The notes under the pieces were generated by a model. It was not told the origin of the DNA. It worked only from the letters and a program-made list of their open reading frames with translations, and did no database searches. 38,675 bases of DNA. It comes from Candidatus Levyibacteriota bacterium (GTDB lineage: Bacteria; Patescibacteriota; Microgenomatia; Levybacterales; UBA12049). This document shows positions 30,391 through 38,130 of the stretch, in pieces; the stretch's first letter is position 1; each line of letters opens with the position of its first letter. The stretch is taken from positions 1 through 38,675 of the forward strand of contig JACQHJ010000003.1 of the NCBI GenBank assembly GCA_016199085.1, in the 5' to 3' direction. Both the position numbers and the translations under genes were made by a program.

Positions 30391-30542
30391 CTCAATGGGA
30401 TAGCGACCCAAAAAGCTTTCTTTTAGCCTCGAATTAAGGTTCGACCTAAAATTTAATACTCCTGAGGTCTTGAAGCTAATTTGATTTGACGTCAATGGGA
30501 ATCGAAACCAGAATAGGGTTCTTGACTTTTCACAATGTTCCT

Positions 30543-30564
30543 AGTTCCTAGCGTACTAGGAACT
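30543..30564. repeat. Perfect 9-bp inverted repeat
   Basis: AGTTCCTAG-CGTA-CTAGGAACT; additional CTAGTTCCTAG direct half-copy to the left. Confidence 0.85.
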
Positions 30565-30609
30565 TTAAATATGAGGTTGACGTCAGATAAAATCAATAAC
30601 TTTCATTTA

Positions 30610-31212
30610 TTAATGGATTAAGGGTTTATCAGTCTCACTTACAACGTCATACCAGATATTAGGCAGCATAACGATATTATCCCTTACCTCTACCCGTCTA
30701 ATCTCCTGTTTGTCTCCGTTTTGATCTTCTATAGACACTGTTGCAGTTTCAAACTTAGGCGTTTTGTACTCAAAAATTACTCTTTGTATATCCGATGCAT
30801 TTAATGTTCCTTCATCTTCTAATCCAACTGCTATTGCATTAATCTCATCTTTTTTGGCGGCTGCGGCAATTCTTGCTGGGCCAATCAACGAATCAGGATT
30901 ATAGCCCATTGCCCAAACAATGTTTAAGTCATGCGATGTTCCCCGAGGACCTAAAACAGCATGGGGCCCAACTGCTGCTATAGGGTCCGGTCTCCCATCG
31001 GGTTCTGTCGTCCCTAAAGCATTACCACTTGGAATAATAGTTGCTTTTTTTGTTTTTCCCAAAGCAGTATGTATTCCTTCATGAATAGCAACTTCATCCT
31101 TGGGTAATCTTTTTGGCATTAGGTTTTCACCTTTTGCAGTTAAGATCATGTTGTTTATCACAAACCTTTTATCTATGCCAAAATTCATTCCAGCCTCAAT
31201 TAGTCTATTCAT
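30610..31212 (-). CDS. Stand-alone peptidase M41 (FtsH protease domain)-like putative metallopeptidase
   Basis: KDEVAIHEGIHTALGKTKKATIIPSGNALGTTEPDG contains HExxH plus TIIPxGxALG; followed by GTSHDLNIVWAMGY matching the FtsH GAsNDlkxATxiA third-ligand region. No Walker motifs, no TM segment. ATG at 31212 preferred over TTG at 31218. Confidence 0.65.
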   Translation of the reverse strand: MNRLIEAGMNFGIDKRFVINNMILTAKGENLMPKRLPKDEVAIHEGIHTALGKTKKATIIPSGNALGTTEPDGRPDPIAAVGPHAVLGPRGTSHDLNIVWAMGYNPDSLIGPARIAAAAKKDEINAIAVGLEDEGTLNASDIQRVIFEYKTPKFETATVSIEDQNGDKQEIRRVEVRDNIVMLPNIWYDVVSETDKPLIH

Positions 31213-31220
31213 GGTCAAAT

Positions 31221-31248
31221 TTTATAATTTTTAGAGGTTAAATTGCAA
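31221..31248 (-). promoter_or_regulatory. Candidate promoter of the M41-like gene
   Basis: Minus strand TTGCAA (31248-31243), N16, TATAAA (31226-31221), 8 nt before ATG 31212. Confidence 0.5.
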
Positions 31249-31254
31249 ACTAAA

Positions 31255-31476
31255 CTATATCCCAACAGGAGGTCTATGACTTGTCCTTCCACTTGATGAA
31301 AGAAGACGCGTTAATCTTCTATCATTTTGCACTATTCCTGCCCTATATTCTCTCCACTCTCTTCTTTCTCCTTCTGTACGAAAATCATGCCTTACATAAA
31401 TTCTGAAAAAATCTTTTACCTGTTGAGGGGGAGATGGAATAATATCTCCACTGCAAGTTTCAATAATTGCTGACAT
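31255..31476 (-). CDS. Hypothetical small protein (73 aa)
   Basis: MSAIIETCSGDIIPSPPQQVKDFFRIYVRHDFRTEGERREWREYRAGIVQNDRRLTRLLSSSGRTSHRPPVGI; start at 31476 supported by promoter position. Confidence 0.6.
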   Translation of the reverse strand: MSAIIETCSGDIIPSPPQQVKDFFRIYVRHDFRTEGERREWREYRAGIVQNDRRLTRLLSSSGRTSHRPPVGI

Positions 31477-31482
31477 GGTTTT

Positions 31483-31510
31483 AATATACACCCTTTTATT
31501 GGCTTGTCAA
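31483..31510 (-). promoter_or_regulatory. sigma70-like promoter of the 73-aa ORF
   Basis: Minus strand TTGACA (31510-31505), N16, TATATT (31488-31483), 6 nt before ATG 31476. Confidence 0.65.
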
Positions 31511-31513
31511 TAG

Positions 31514-33241
31514 TTAGCCAAAGGTAAATGCAAAAGCTTGTATGCCACTATCTTCAAATTCAAGTTTTAAAATATGCGTTCCTGTATTTCCTTTTAAATC
31601 AATAATGTTATATAACCTGTCTGTATCTATTGTTATTTCTCCGTCTTTAACATCAGTTCCAGCATTTTCCTCATCAACCAACTTACCATCTAGAAAGACT
31701 TTTACTTTTGAACTTTTATTAATACCCGGTCTTAGAACCAAAAATACTTTATCTGCATAAAAATTGTAATTCAAAACGCTGTCTTTTATTGTTACCGCGT
31801 TTTCATCTTCAATCCTCCATCCCCCTGAAAGACTAAAAGTATTTGGAGAAAGGTTTTCAGATAGGGCTAAATCGTAAGAACCGCTGACAAGATTACCTGA
31901 AGGGTAATAATACTGCATTCTTTTGGAACCTAAATAAGTTTCTGGAGAAAGTCTGGTAGTTGGTGTCTCATCTGGCATTTCTTCAATTTTTGTACTAATA
32001 TTTTTTCCAGCCTGTTTTAGAAGAAGCTGAATAGCCATTTCCATTTCTTCATACTCACCCTCTCCGAAATGAAACTTTCTGATATTGCCATTAGTATCTA
32101 TTAAATACTTTGCCGGCCAATACTGGTTTGAATAATTTTCCCAGGTCGCATAATCATTGTCTTGGGCGACAGGATATGTAATATTGTATTGTTTAATTGC
32201 ATTTTCAACGTTTTTTGTATCTTTTTCAAATTCAAACTCAGGAGTATGAATTCCAAGTACGACAAAGCCTTCATCTTTGTATTTTTCATACCAGCTTGTT
32301 ACATGCGGGAGAGTCCTTATGCAGTTAATACACGTATATGTCCAGAAATCTACCAAAACAACCTTTCCTTTTAAGTCTCTTAAAGTTAAAGGCTTGGAAT
32401 TTAACCAGTTACTTATTCCAATAATTTCCGGTGCTTTGACGTTTACGTTTAGAAGTCCGCTTGTATCCGGAATAATTGAGGTCTTATTATTTTTAATTAA
32501 ATCAAGCTCCTTTTTTACGCTTTCATTACTTTCAAGACTGACGATAAAATTGCCGTATGAGGGGAAAAGATCTAAAAGCTTTGCCTGCAAAACCTTGTCG
32601 TAATTTGTGGCAATTAAAACTGCAGAAATAATCATAACTACTCCGAAAATCTGCTGAATTCTTCCCGTATATTTTGATAAAACTCTGGATCTTGTAAAAA
32701 TATGCTTCCCAAGAGTTGCAAAAATAAAAAGAGGGATACCTACTCCCAAGATGTAGAAAAAAGTTACCAAAAAGATTCCTAAGTTAACTGACCCTGTTGC
32801 GGCCAGAGTTGCAATAGTTGCAAGAATCGGTCCTGCACAAGGCGTCCAGACAATACCCAGTGAAAGACCTGTGATAAAACCAGACCAAAAACCAGGATGA
32901 TTTGAAGTACCTACAAAATTAAAGTTAGAACTAAGTCTACTGACAAAACCTTCGAGTATTTGGGAGAGTTTTGGAATAATAAGAGTAAATCCTAAAAGCC
33001 CTATTATAAAAACCGCAAAGTATCTTAAGATTTCAGGATCAAACGGAATAATCTTTACAATATAGGAAATACTTAAAGTTAAAAGGCCAAAGGAAAGCAT
33101 AATTCCAAGAGTGATTCCCAAAGGTTTTCTATGACCGCCAGTTGTAGTTGAAGACAAAATTATTGGAAGAAGCGGCCATATGCATGGCGCAAATATAGTA
33201 ACCAAGCCTGATATGAAAGCGAAAATAAAGAGTATTCCCAT
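31514..33241 (-). CDS. DipZ-like protein: CcdA-type membrane domain + TlpA-like thioredoxin domain + C-terminal DipZ-type domain
   Basis: CcdA motifs APCIWPLLPI and GIVWTPCAGPILA; thioredoxin LVDFWTYTCINCIRTLPHVTSWYEKY; C-terminal LRPGINKSSKVKVFLDGKLV. Confidence 0.9.
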   Translation of the reverse strand: MGILFIFAFISGLVTIFAPCIWPLLPIILSSTTTGGHRKPLGITLGIMLSFGLLTLSISYIVKIIPFDPEILRYFAVFIIGLLGFTLIIPKLSQILEGFVSRLSSNFNFVGTSNHPGFWSGFITGLSLGIVWTPCAGPILATIATLAATGSVNLGIFLVTFFYILGVGIPLFIFATLGKHIFTRSRVLSKYTGRIQQIFGVVMIISAVLIATNYDKVLQAKLLDLFPSYGNFIVSLESNESVKKELDLIKNNKTSIIPDTSGLLNVNVKAPEIIGISNWLNSKPLTLRDLKGKVVLVDFWTYTCINCIRTLPHVTSWYEKYKDEGFVVLGIHTPEFEFEKDTKNVENAIKQYNITYPVAQDNDYATWENYSNQYWPAKYLIDTNGNIRKFHFGEGEYEEMEMAIQLLLKQAGKNISTKIEEMPDETPTTRLSPETYLGSKRMQYYYPSGNLVSGSYDLALSENLSPNTFSLSGGWRIEDENAVTIKDSVLNYNFYADKVFLVLRPGINKSSKVKVFLDGKLVDEENAGTDVKDGEITIDTDRLYNIIDLKGNTGTHILKLEFEDSGIQAFAFTFG

Positions 33242-33793
33242 TTAGAATTTAGAGAGTTCTTCAATAAGTTTAGCTTTATCCCATGTATCCATGTCTTTTA
33301 AAACAATATTTCCGTTTTGCAATATTACTTTCGTATGTTGATAGGAAACTTCAAATTCTTTAGCCAAACCTTTCTCAGCCTCGTCGGTATCGGAATCATT
33401 GAAATTAACTCTGAAGCCTACTACATTTTTATTGTCCAACATATTAAATCCTTCATTTAGCTCTGGGGCTTCTGCCCTGCAGATTGGACACCAGTTTGCA
33501 TAGAAATCAAGAAAAATTACTTTCTCCTCACTTTTTGCTTTTTCATAATCTTTCTTTGTAAAGTCAAGAAAAGGAGTAGTATTTCCCGAAAGCAACTGTC
33601 CCGCATATCCTTCTTTGGTCAAAGGCTTTTGATCTTTATCCTCCATCATTTTATCCTCCGAAACCGTAGGAGATTTTTCCATCATGGAATCTGAAGATTT
33701 TGTTGAATTTAGACTGTTTTGATAAAACAAAACGGTTCCTAAGGCTAGGATAATTATCCCTGTGATTACAATCCAGATTGTATTTTTATTCAT
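33242..33793 (-). CDS. Membrane-anchored thioredoxin-family protein
   Basis: Start MNKNTIWIVITGIIILALGTVLFY at 33793 (avoids overlap); VIFLDFYANWCPICRAEAPELNEGF. Confidence 0.88.
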   Translation of the reverse strand: MNKNTIWIVITGIIILALGTVLFYQNSLNSTKSSDSMMEKSPTVSEDKMMEDKDQKPLTKEGYAGQLLSGNTTPFLDFTKKDYEKAKSEEKVIFLDFYANWCPICRAEAPELNEGFNMLDNKNVVGFRVNFNDSDTDEAEKGLAKEFEVSYQHTKVILQNGNIVLKDMDTWDKAKLIEELSKF

Positions 33794-33801
33794 ACATTTT
33801 A

Positions 33802-34173
33802 TTAGTGCCTGAAATGGCCATAAACTAAGCCAATGAGTTTCGAAAGTAAGATTACACAGACTGCGATAATCAACCACGGATCAACAGCATTGTATGCGCT
33901 TTGATAAATTATCCCTAAAACCAAAACCGTAATTGATGCAAAATATGCAAATCTTGCCGCTATGTACCTATGAAGTTGTTCTCTTTCGTCTGCAGCTTTT
34001 TCCTTCCAGATTATTGCCGTAAATACGACAAACAATAAAACCAGGGTTGGAATCATAAATAGATGCAGTTCTTTTGGCATTAAAAGATCAAGAGGATTTA
34101 CAAAAAAAATCAAAAGCCCGACTAAAAAAAGCGAAATTAAAGTCTCACCTAAAAAATTTAAGTTATTTTTCAT
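33802..34173 (-). CDS. Small multi-TM protein (DUF2178-like)
   Basis: 123 aa, ~4 TM, KEKAADEREQLHRYIAARFAYFASITVLVLGIIYQ. Confidence 0.65.
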   Translation of the reverse strand: MKNNLNFLGETLISLFLVGLLIFFVNPLDLLMPKELHLFMIPTLVLLFVVFTAIIWKEKAADEREQLHRYIAARFAYFASITVLVLGIIYQSAYNAVDPWLIIAVCVILLSKLIGLVYGHFRH

Positions 34174-34375
34174 ATTTATACATAAATACGTCTTCTATTT
34201 GTTTCTTAAAAAATCTTGCAATCTTTATTCCCAGTAAAAGTGACGGAATATAGTTTCCCTTCTCGATTGCAACAATAGTCTGCCGTGAGACATTAACCTC
34301 CTTTGCAAGCTCCTCTTGTGTGACGTTATTTTGTTTACGAAGTTGAGAAACATTATTTTGTACATATTCTTTCAT
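34163..34375 (-). CDS. XRE-family HTH transcriptional regulator (YozG-like)
   Basis: 70 aa; LRKQNNVTQEELAKEVNVSRQTIVAIEKGNYIPSLLLGIKIARFF. Confidence 0.93.
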   Translation of the reverse strand: MKEYVQNNVSQLRKQNNVTQEELAKEVNVSRQTIVAIEKGNYIPSLLLGIKIARFFKKQIEDVFMYKYEK

Positions 34376-34409
34376 AAAAGTTAAGGATAAAAAACTGTGT
34401 CATCAAACT

Positions 34410-34438
34410 ATAATAAACACATAATTTAAAAATGTCAA
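34410..34438 (-). promoter_or_regulatory. Candidate promoter of the XRE/redox operon
   Basis: Minus strand TTGACA (34438-34433), N17, TATTAT (34415-34410). Confidence 0.6.
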
Positions 34439-34460
34439 GTGGACTTTACATTTAGAAAGG

Positions 34461-36830
34461 TTAATCAACCTTTTGCGGAGTTGCGTGTAAAACAGGGTGG
34501 GCTGCAAATTCTCCTGACTGTTTCCTGGCCAGATGTCTTGTGAAAGCAATGTCTAAAACCTCATCCATATGCGATACGAACTCAAACTTAAGGTCTTTAA
34601 TAACCTCCTTTGGTACATCTTCCAAATCTTTTTTGTTTTCTTTAGGAAGAATTACTGTTTTAAGTCCGGCGCGGTGAGCTGCAATGACTTTTTCCTTGAC
34701 TCCTCCGATTTCCAAAGCTCTACCTCTTAAGGTAACTTCTCCAGTCATACCTACCTTTCTATTGACAGGAATCTTTGTTAATGCCGAAGTTATTGCCGTT
34801 GCAATAGCAAGACCGGCTGATGGTCCGTCTTTTGGAACAGCGCCTTCGGGAACATGGACGTGAACGTCTAATTTTTGATAGAATCTTTCATTAAGTCCCA
34901 AGGTTGTGGCTCTTGCCCTGATATAACTCATCGCGGCCCGGCAGCTTTCTTTCATAATATCTCCCAGCTGACCCGTTAAAATAAGCTCTCCTTTACCTGG
35001 CATCAAGGCTACTTCTATAAAGAGTACGTCTCCCCCAGCTTCTGTCCAGGCAAGACCTGTCGACATACCAACCTCATCTTTTTTCTCAATTAAAGTGGAG
35101 CTTACCTTGATTGGACCCAAGAACTTTGGGATATTTTTATCTGTTATTGTATATTTCTCTTTCTTTCCCTCGGCAACTTTTTTAGCAATTTTTCTAAAAA
35201 GTGCGGCAATTTGGCGCTCTAGACTTCTGACTCCTGCTTCTCTTGTATAATGATCAATGATAAAGCGGATCGCGCTATCTTCCATTTTTAGGTTTGTATC
35301 GGAAAGACCGTGCGCTTCCATTTGTTTTTTCAAAAGAAAGTCTTTGACAATTCTGAATTTTTCTTCCTGAGTGTAGCCTGCAAAATGAATTACCTCAAGT
35401 CTGTCGCGAAGAGCCGGTGGAATAGTATCCAAAACGTTTGCAGTTGTGATAAACATAACATCCGATAAGTCAAAAGGAACTTCTAAATAATGGTCCGAAA
35501 AAGCGTGGTTTTGTTCAGGATCTAAAGCTTCAAGTAAGGCTGAAGATGGATCGCCTCTGAAATCTGCTCCTACTTTATCAATTTCATCAAGCATAAATAC
35601 AGGATTTCTAGTAGCTGCATCTTTTATTCCCTGAATCATTCGTCCAGGCAATGCGCCTACATAGGTTCTCCTGTGTCCTCTAATTTCAGCTTCGTCTCTT
35701 ATGCCTCCCAAGGAGACTTTGACGAATTTTCTGCCCAAAGCTCTTGCGATTGATTTTCCGATTGAAGTCTTACCTACTCCGGGTGGTCCTACGAAACAAA
35801 GAATTGGGCCTTTCATCTTACCCGCAAGCTTATGAACCGCCAAGTACTCTGTAATTCTTTCTTTGACTTTCTCAAGTCCGAAGTGATCTTCGTCGAGTAT
35901 TTTCTCAGCCGCCTTTATATCGACATTGTTTTTGCTCTCTTGGCTCCAAGGAAGATCCAAAAGCCAGTCGAGATAGTTTCTGATATAGCCGGATTCTGGA
36001 TTGAACTGGTTCATTTGGGAAAGTTTTTTAATTTCTTTTTTGGCTTTTTCCTCAACGTCTTCAGGCATCCCGGCTTTCTTTAATTTATCGAAAAGCTCTT
36101 TGATCTCGCCGTCTTCGTCTGACTCACCAAGTTCTTTTTCAATTGTCTTTAGCCTCTCTCTTAGCATTACCTCTCTTGCACCCTTTTCAAACCTCTCCTG
36201 AGTTTTAGAAGCAATTTTTTTCTCAAGCTCAAGTACTTTTATCTCCTTTGCCAAAACTTCAATGATTCTCTCAAGTCTCTTTCTGACGTCTGTCTCTTCC
36301 AAAAATTCCTGTTTTTCAGTTGGTTTAATATCCAAAACCGAAGCAACAAGATCTGCAAGCTGGGAGGGTGAATTATCGCTCATAACGTTCATAAAGACGA
36401 GGAAATCAACAAATTTACCAAGATTTACTGCGCGTCTAAATTCATTGATCAGGTGGTTTGTCAAAGCTTTAATTTCTGGGCTGTCAACTGGTGCATCCTC
36501 AATTTCTTTTACTCTTGCCATCAAAAATGGCGCATCTTGTACGTATTCAAGGATCTTTATTCTTGTTAAGCCCTTAACCTGAGCGTTTATTTCACCGTCA
36601 CTTTTTATCATTCTTTCAATATGCGAAAGAGTTCCGATTGCATAAAGGTCTCCTGAGGAGGGTTCGTTTAGCTTGGCGTTTTTCTGAAGCACAAAACCTA
36701 CTACACGTTCTTGATTAAACGAGGATTCCAAGGCTGCCAAGCTTTTGGGCCTGCCAAAAGTTAAGACTGAATCCGTATAGGGGAAGATTATTCCGTCCCT
36801 GATTGGAATTATGGGAATTACTTTATCCAT
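34461..36830 (-). CDS. lon: ATP-dependent protease La (LonA)
   Basis: GPPGVGKTSIGKSIARALGRKFVKVSLGGIRDEAEIRGHRRTYVGALPGRMIQ, FMLDEIDKVGADFRGDPSSALLEALDPEQN, catalytic PKDGPSAGLAIATA. Start MDKVIPIIPIRD. Confidence 0.98.
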   Translation of the reverse strand: MDKVIPIIPIRDGIIFPYTDSVLTFGRPKSLAALESSFNQERVVGFVLQKNAKLNEPSSGDLYAIGTLSHIERMIKSDGEINAQVKGLTRIKILEYVQDAPFLMARVKEIEDAPVDSPEIKALTNHLINEFRRAVNLGKFVDFLVFMNVMSDNSPSQLADLVASVLDIKPTEKQEFLEETDVRKRLERIIEVLAKEIKVLELEKKIASKTQERFEKGAREVMLRERLKTIEKELGESDEDGEIKELFDKLKKAGMPEDVEEKAKKEIKKLSQMNQFNPESGYIRNYLDWLLDLPWSQESKNNVDIKAAEKILDEDHFGLEKVKERITEYLAVHKLAGKMKGPILCFVGPPGVGKTSIGKSIARALGRKFVKVSLGGIRDEAEIRGHRRTYVGALPGRMIQGIKDAATRNPVFMLDEIDKVGADFRGDPSSALLEALDPEQNHAFSDHYLEVPFDLSDVMFITTANVLDTIPPALRDRLEVIHFAGYTQEEKFRIVKDFLLKKQMEAHGLSDTNLKMEDSAIRFIIDHYTREAGVRSLERQIAALFRKIAKKVAEGKKEKYTITDKNIPKFLGPIKVSSTLIEKKDEVGMSTGLAWTEAGGDVLFIEVALMPGKGELILTGQLGDIMKESCRAAMSYIRARATTLGLNERFYQKLDVHVHVPEGAVPKDGPSAGLAIATAITSALTKIPVNRKVGMTGEVTLRGRALEIGGVKEKVIAAHRAGLKTVILPKENKKDLEDVPKEVIKDLKFEFVSHMDEVLDIAFTRHLARKQSGEFAAHPVLHATPQKVD

Positions 36831-36840
36831 TAACAATGTA

Positions 36841-36867
36841 TTAGCACTCTATCACACTGGTTGCTAG
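36841..36867. promoter_or_regulatory. CIRCE-like operator (HrcA) upstream of lon
   Basis: TTAGCACTC-N9-GGTTGCTAG versus consensus TTAGCACTC-N9-GAGTGCTAA: left arm 9/9, right arm 6/9, exact 9-nt spacer. Confidence 0.7.
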
Positions 36868-36875
36868 ATTGTCAA
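36846..36875 (-). promoter_or_regulatory. Candidate lon promoter
   Basis: Minus strand TTGACA (36875-36870), N18, TAGAGT (36851-36846); overlaps the CIRCE-like element. Confidence 0.45.
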
Positions 36876-36903
36876 GACTTAAACACAAAGTAATTTTAGG
36901 GGG

Positions 36904-36933
36904 TTGACATAAGAAAAACAAGAAAACTACAAT
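36904..36933 (+). promoter_or_regulatory. Candidate promoter of PRC/MgtE_N gene
   Basis: TTGACA (36904-36909), N18, TACAAT (36928-36933), 9 nt before ATG 36943. Confidence 0.6.
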
Positions 36934-36942
36934 TAAAGGATA

Positions 36943-38130
36943 ATGATTTATTTAAGTAATTTACTTAACAAAAACGTCTTTTTTGAGCGAAAAATCTTTG
37001 GCAAAATGGTTGATTTTGCCGTGCTTGAAAGCTCTCCTACTCCATCTGTTTCAAAGATTGTTGTAAAACAAAATGGTAAAAAAATTACCATTTCCCCTTC
37101 CGAGATTACACTTAGAAGCTTTGGGGCAGTTTTAAACTCCACCAAAAGTCCCTTTCTTCCCTACGATGAAAGGGATTTTTACTTAAATGAAGATCTACTC
37201 GACAAACAGGTAATTGATATTGACGATAGGCGTTTGGTTAGGGTCAATGACGTCGTTTTGGAAGCTAACGGGCAGTTAAAGGTAATTGGAATTGATATCG
37301 GAGCAGCAGGAATTATCAGAAGACTGGGCTTGGATAAGCTGATTAAGACAGAGCCTAAGATAATACCTTGGCAGATGATTGAGGCTTTTGACTACCAAAC
37401 GGGAAACGTAAAAATCAGTCTTTCTCAAAACAGGCTCAATAAGATACACCCAAGTGAGCTTGCAGATATTCTGGAAAACCTCGGAAGCAAAGAAAGGGTC
37501 TCAATCGTTGAAAGCCTTGATCCGAGAAGTGCGGCGAAAGTAATTGAAGAAACAGATATCAGAACAAGAGAGGCAATCCTTGAAGGACTAAAAGCTTCAG
37601 CATTGGGACAAGTAGTTGCTAAAATGCACGTTGCCTCAATTGCAGGACTTTTTTATAAACTAAATCCTTTAAGAATTAGGGAGATTCTAAAACTCATAGG
37701 GCAAGAAAGAGCTCAAAAAGTGGAAAGAGTCTTGGATTTTGGATCGGAAACCGCAGGAGGAATGATGAGAACGACTTTTTGGCAGTTTGACGGTAATCTG
37801 ACTGTAAAAGAAACCTATAACAAACTATTCGAAGAGTCTCCAAAACCCGAGGCAATTGTTGTTACGAATGGAAATGAAAAGCTGGTTGGAATTATTTATA
37901 CAAAAGACATTTTAGATAGCGATTCGCTTGCTCAGCTAAAAGATATTGTTGCCGAGCGAAAATTTGTTCACCCGGAGGTTTCCGTAAACGACCTTATAAC
38001 ACTTTTTAGTAGATACAACTTAAGACTCCTACCCATAGTTGATAGAGATAAAAAACCCATAGGAGTAGTCAAGATTGACAATATTTTGGAAAAAATCGAG
38101 GAAAGAACAAGAGTAGATGAACTTATTTAA
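36943..38130 (+). CDS. Soluble PRC-barrel + MgtE N-terminal domain + CBS pair protein
   Basis: N-terminal MIYLSNLLNKNVFFERKIFGKMVDFAVLE (PRC-like); IHPSELADILENLGSKERVSIVESLDPRSAAKVIEE (MgtE_N); C-terminal CBS pattern LRLLPIVDRDKKPIGVVKIDNIL; no TM segment. Confidence 0.85.
   Translation: MIYLSNLLNKNVFFERKIFGKMVDFAVLESSPTPSVSKIVVKQNGKKITISPSEITLRSFGAVLNSTKSPFLPYDERDFYLNEDLLDKQVIDIDDRRLVRVNDVVLEANGQLKVIGIDIGAAGIIRRLGLDKLIKTEPKIIPWQMIEAFDYQTGNVKISLSQNRLNKIHPSELADILENLGSKERVSIVESLDPRSAAKVIEETDIRTREAILEGLKASALGQVVAKMHVASIAGLFYKLNPLRIREILKLIGQERAQKVERVLDFGSETAGGMMRTTFWQFDGNLTVKETYNKLFEESPKPEAIVVTNGNEKLVGIIYTKDILDSDSLAQLKDIVAERKFVHPEVSVNDLITLFSRYNLRLLPIVDRDKKPIGVVKIDNILEKIEERTRVDELI

Noticed and set aside
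30543-30564. Inverted repeat as intrinsic terminator
   Set aside because: Stem is only moderately GC, loop is short, and no T-tract follows on either strand; reported as an unexplained repeat instead.
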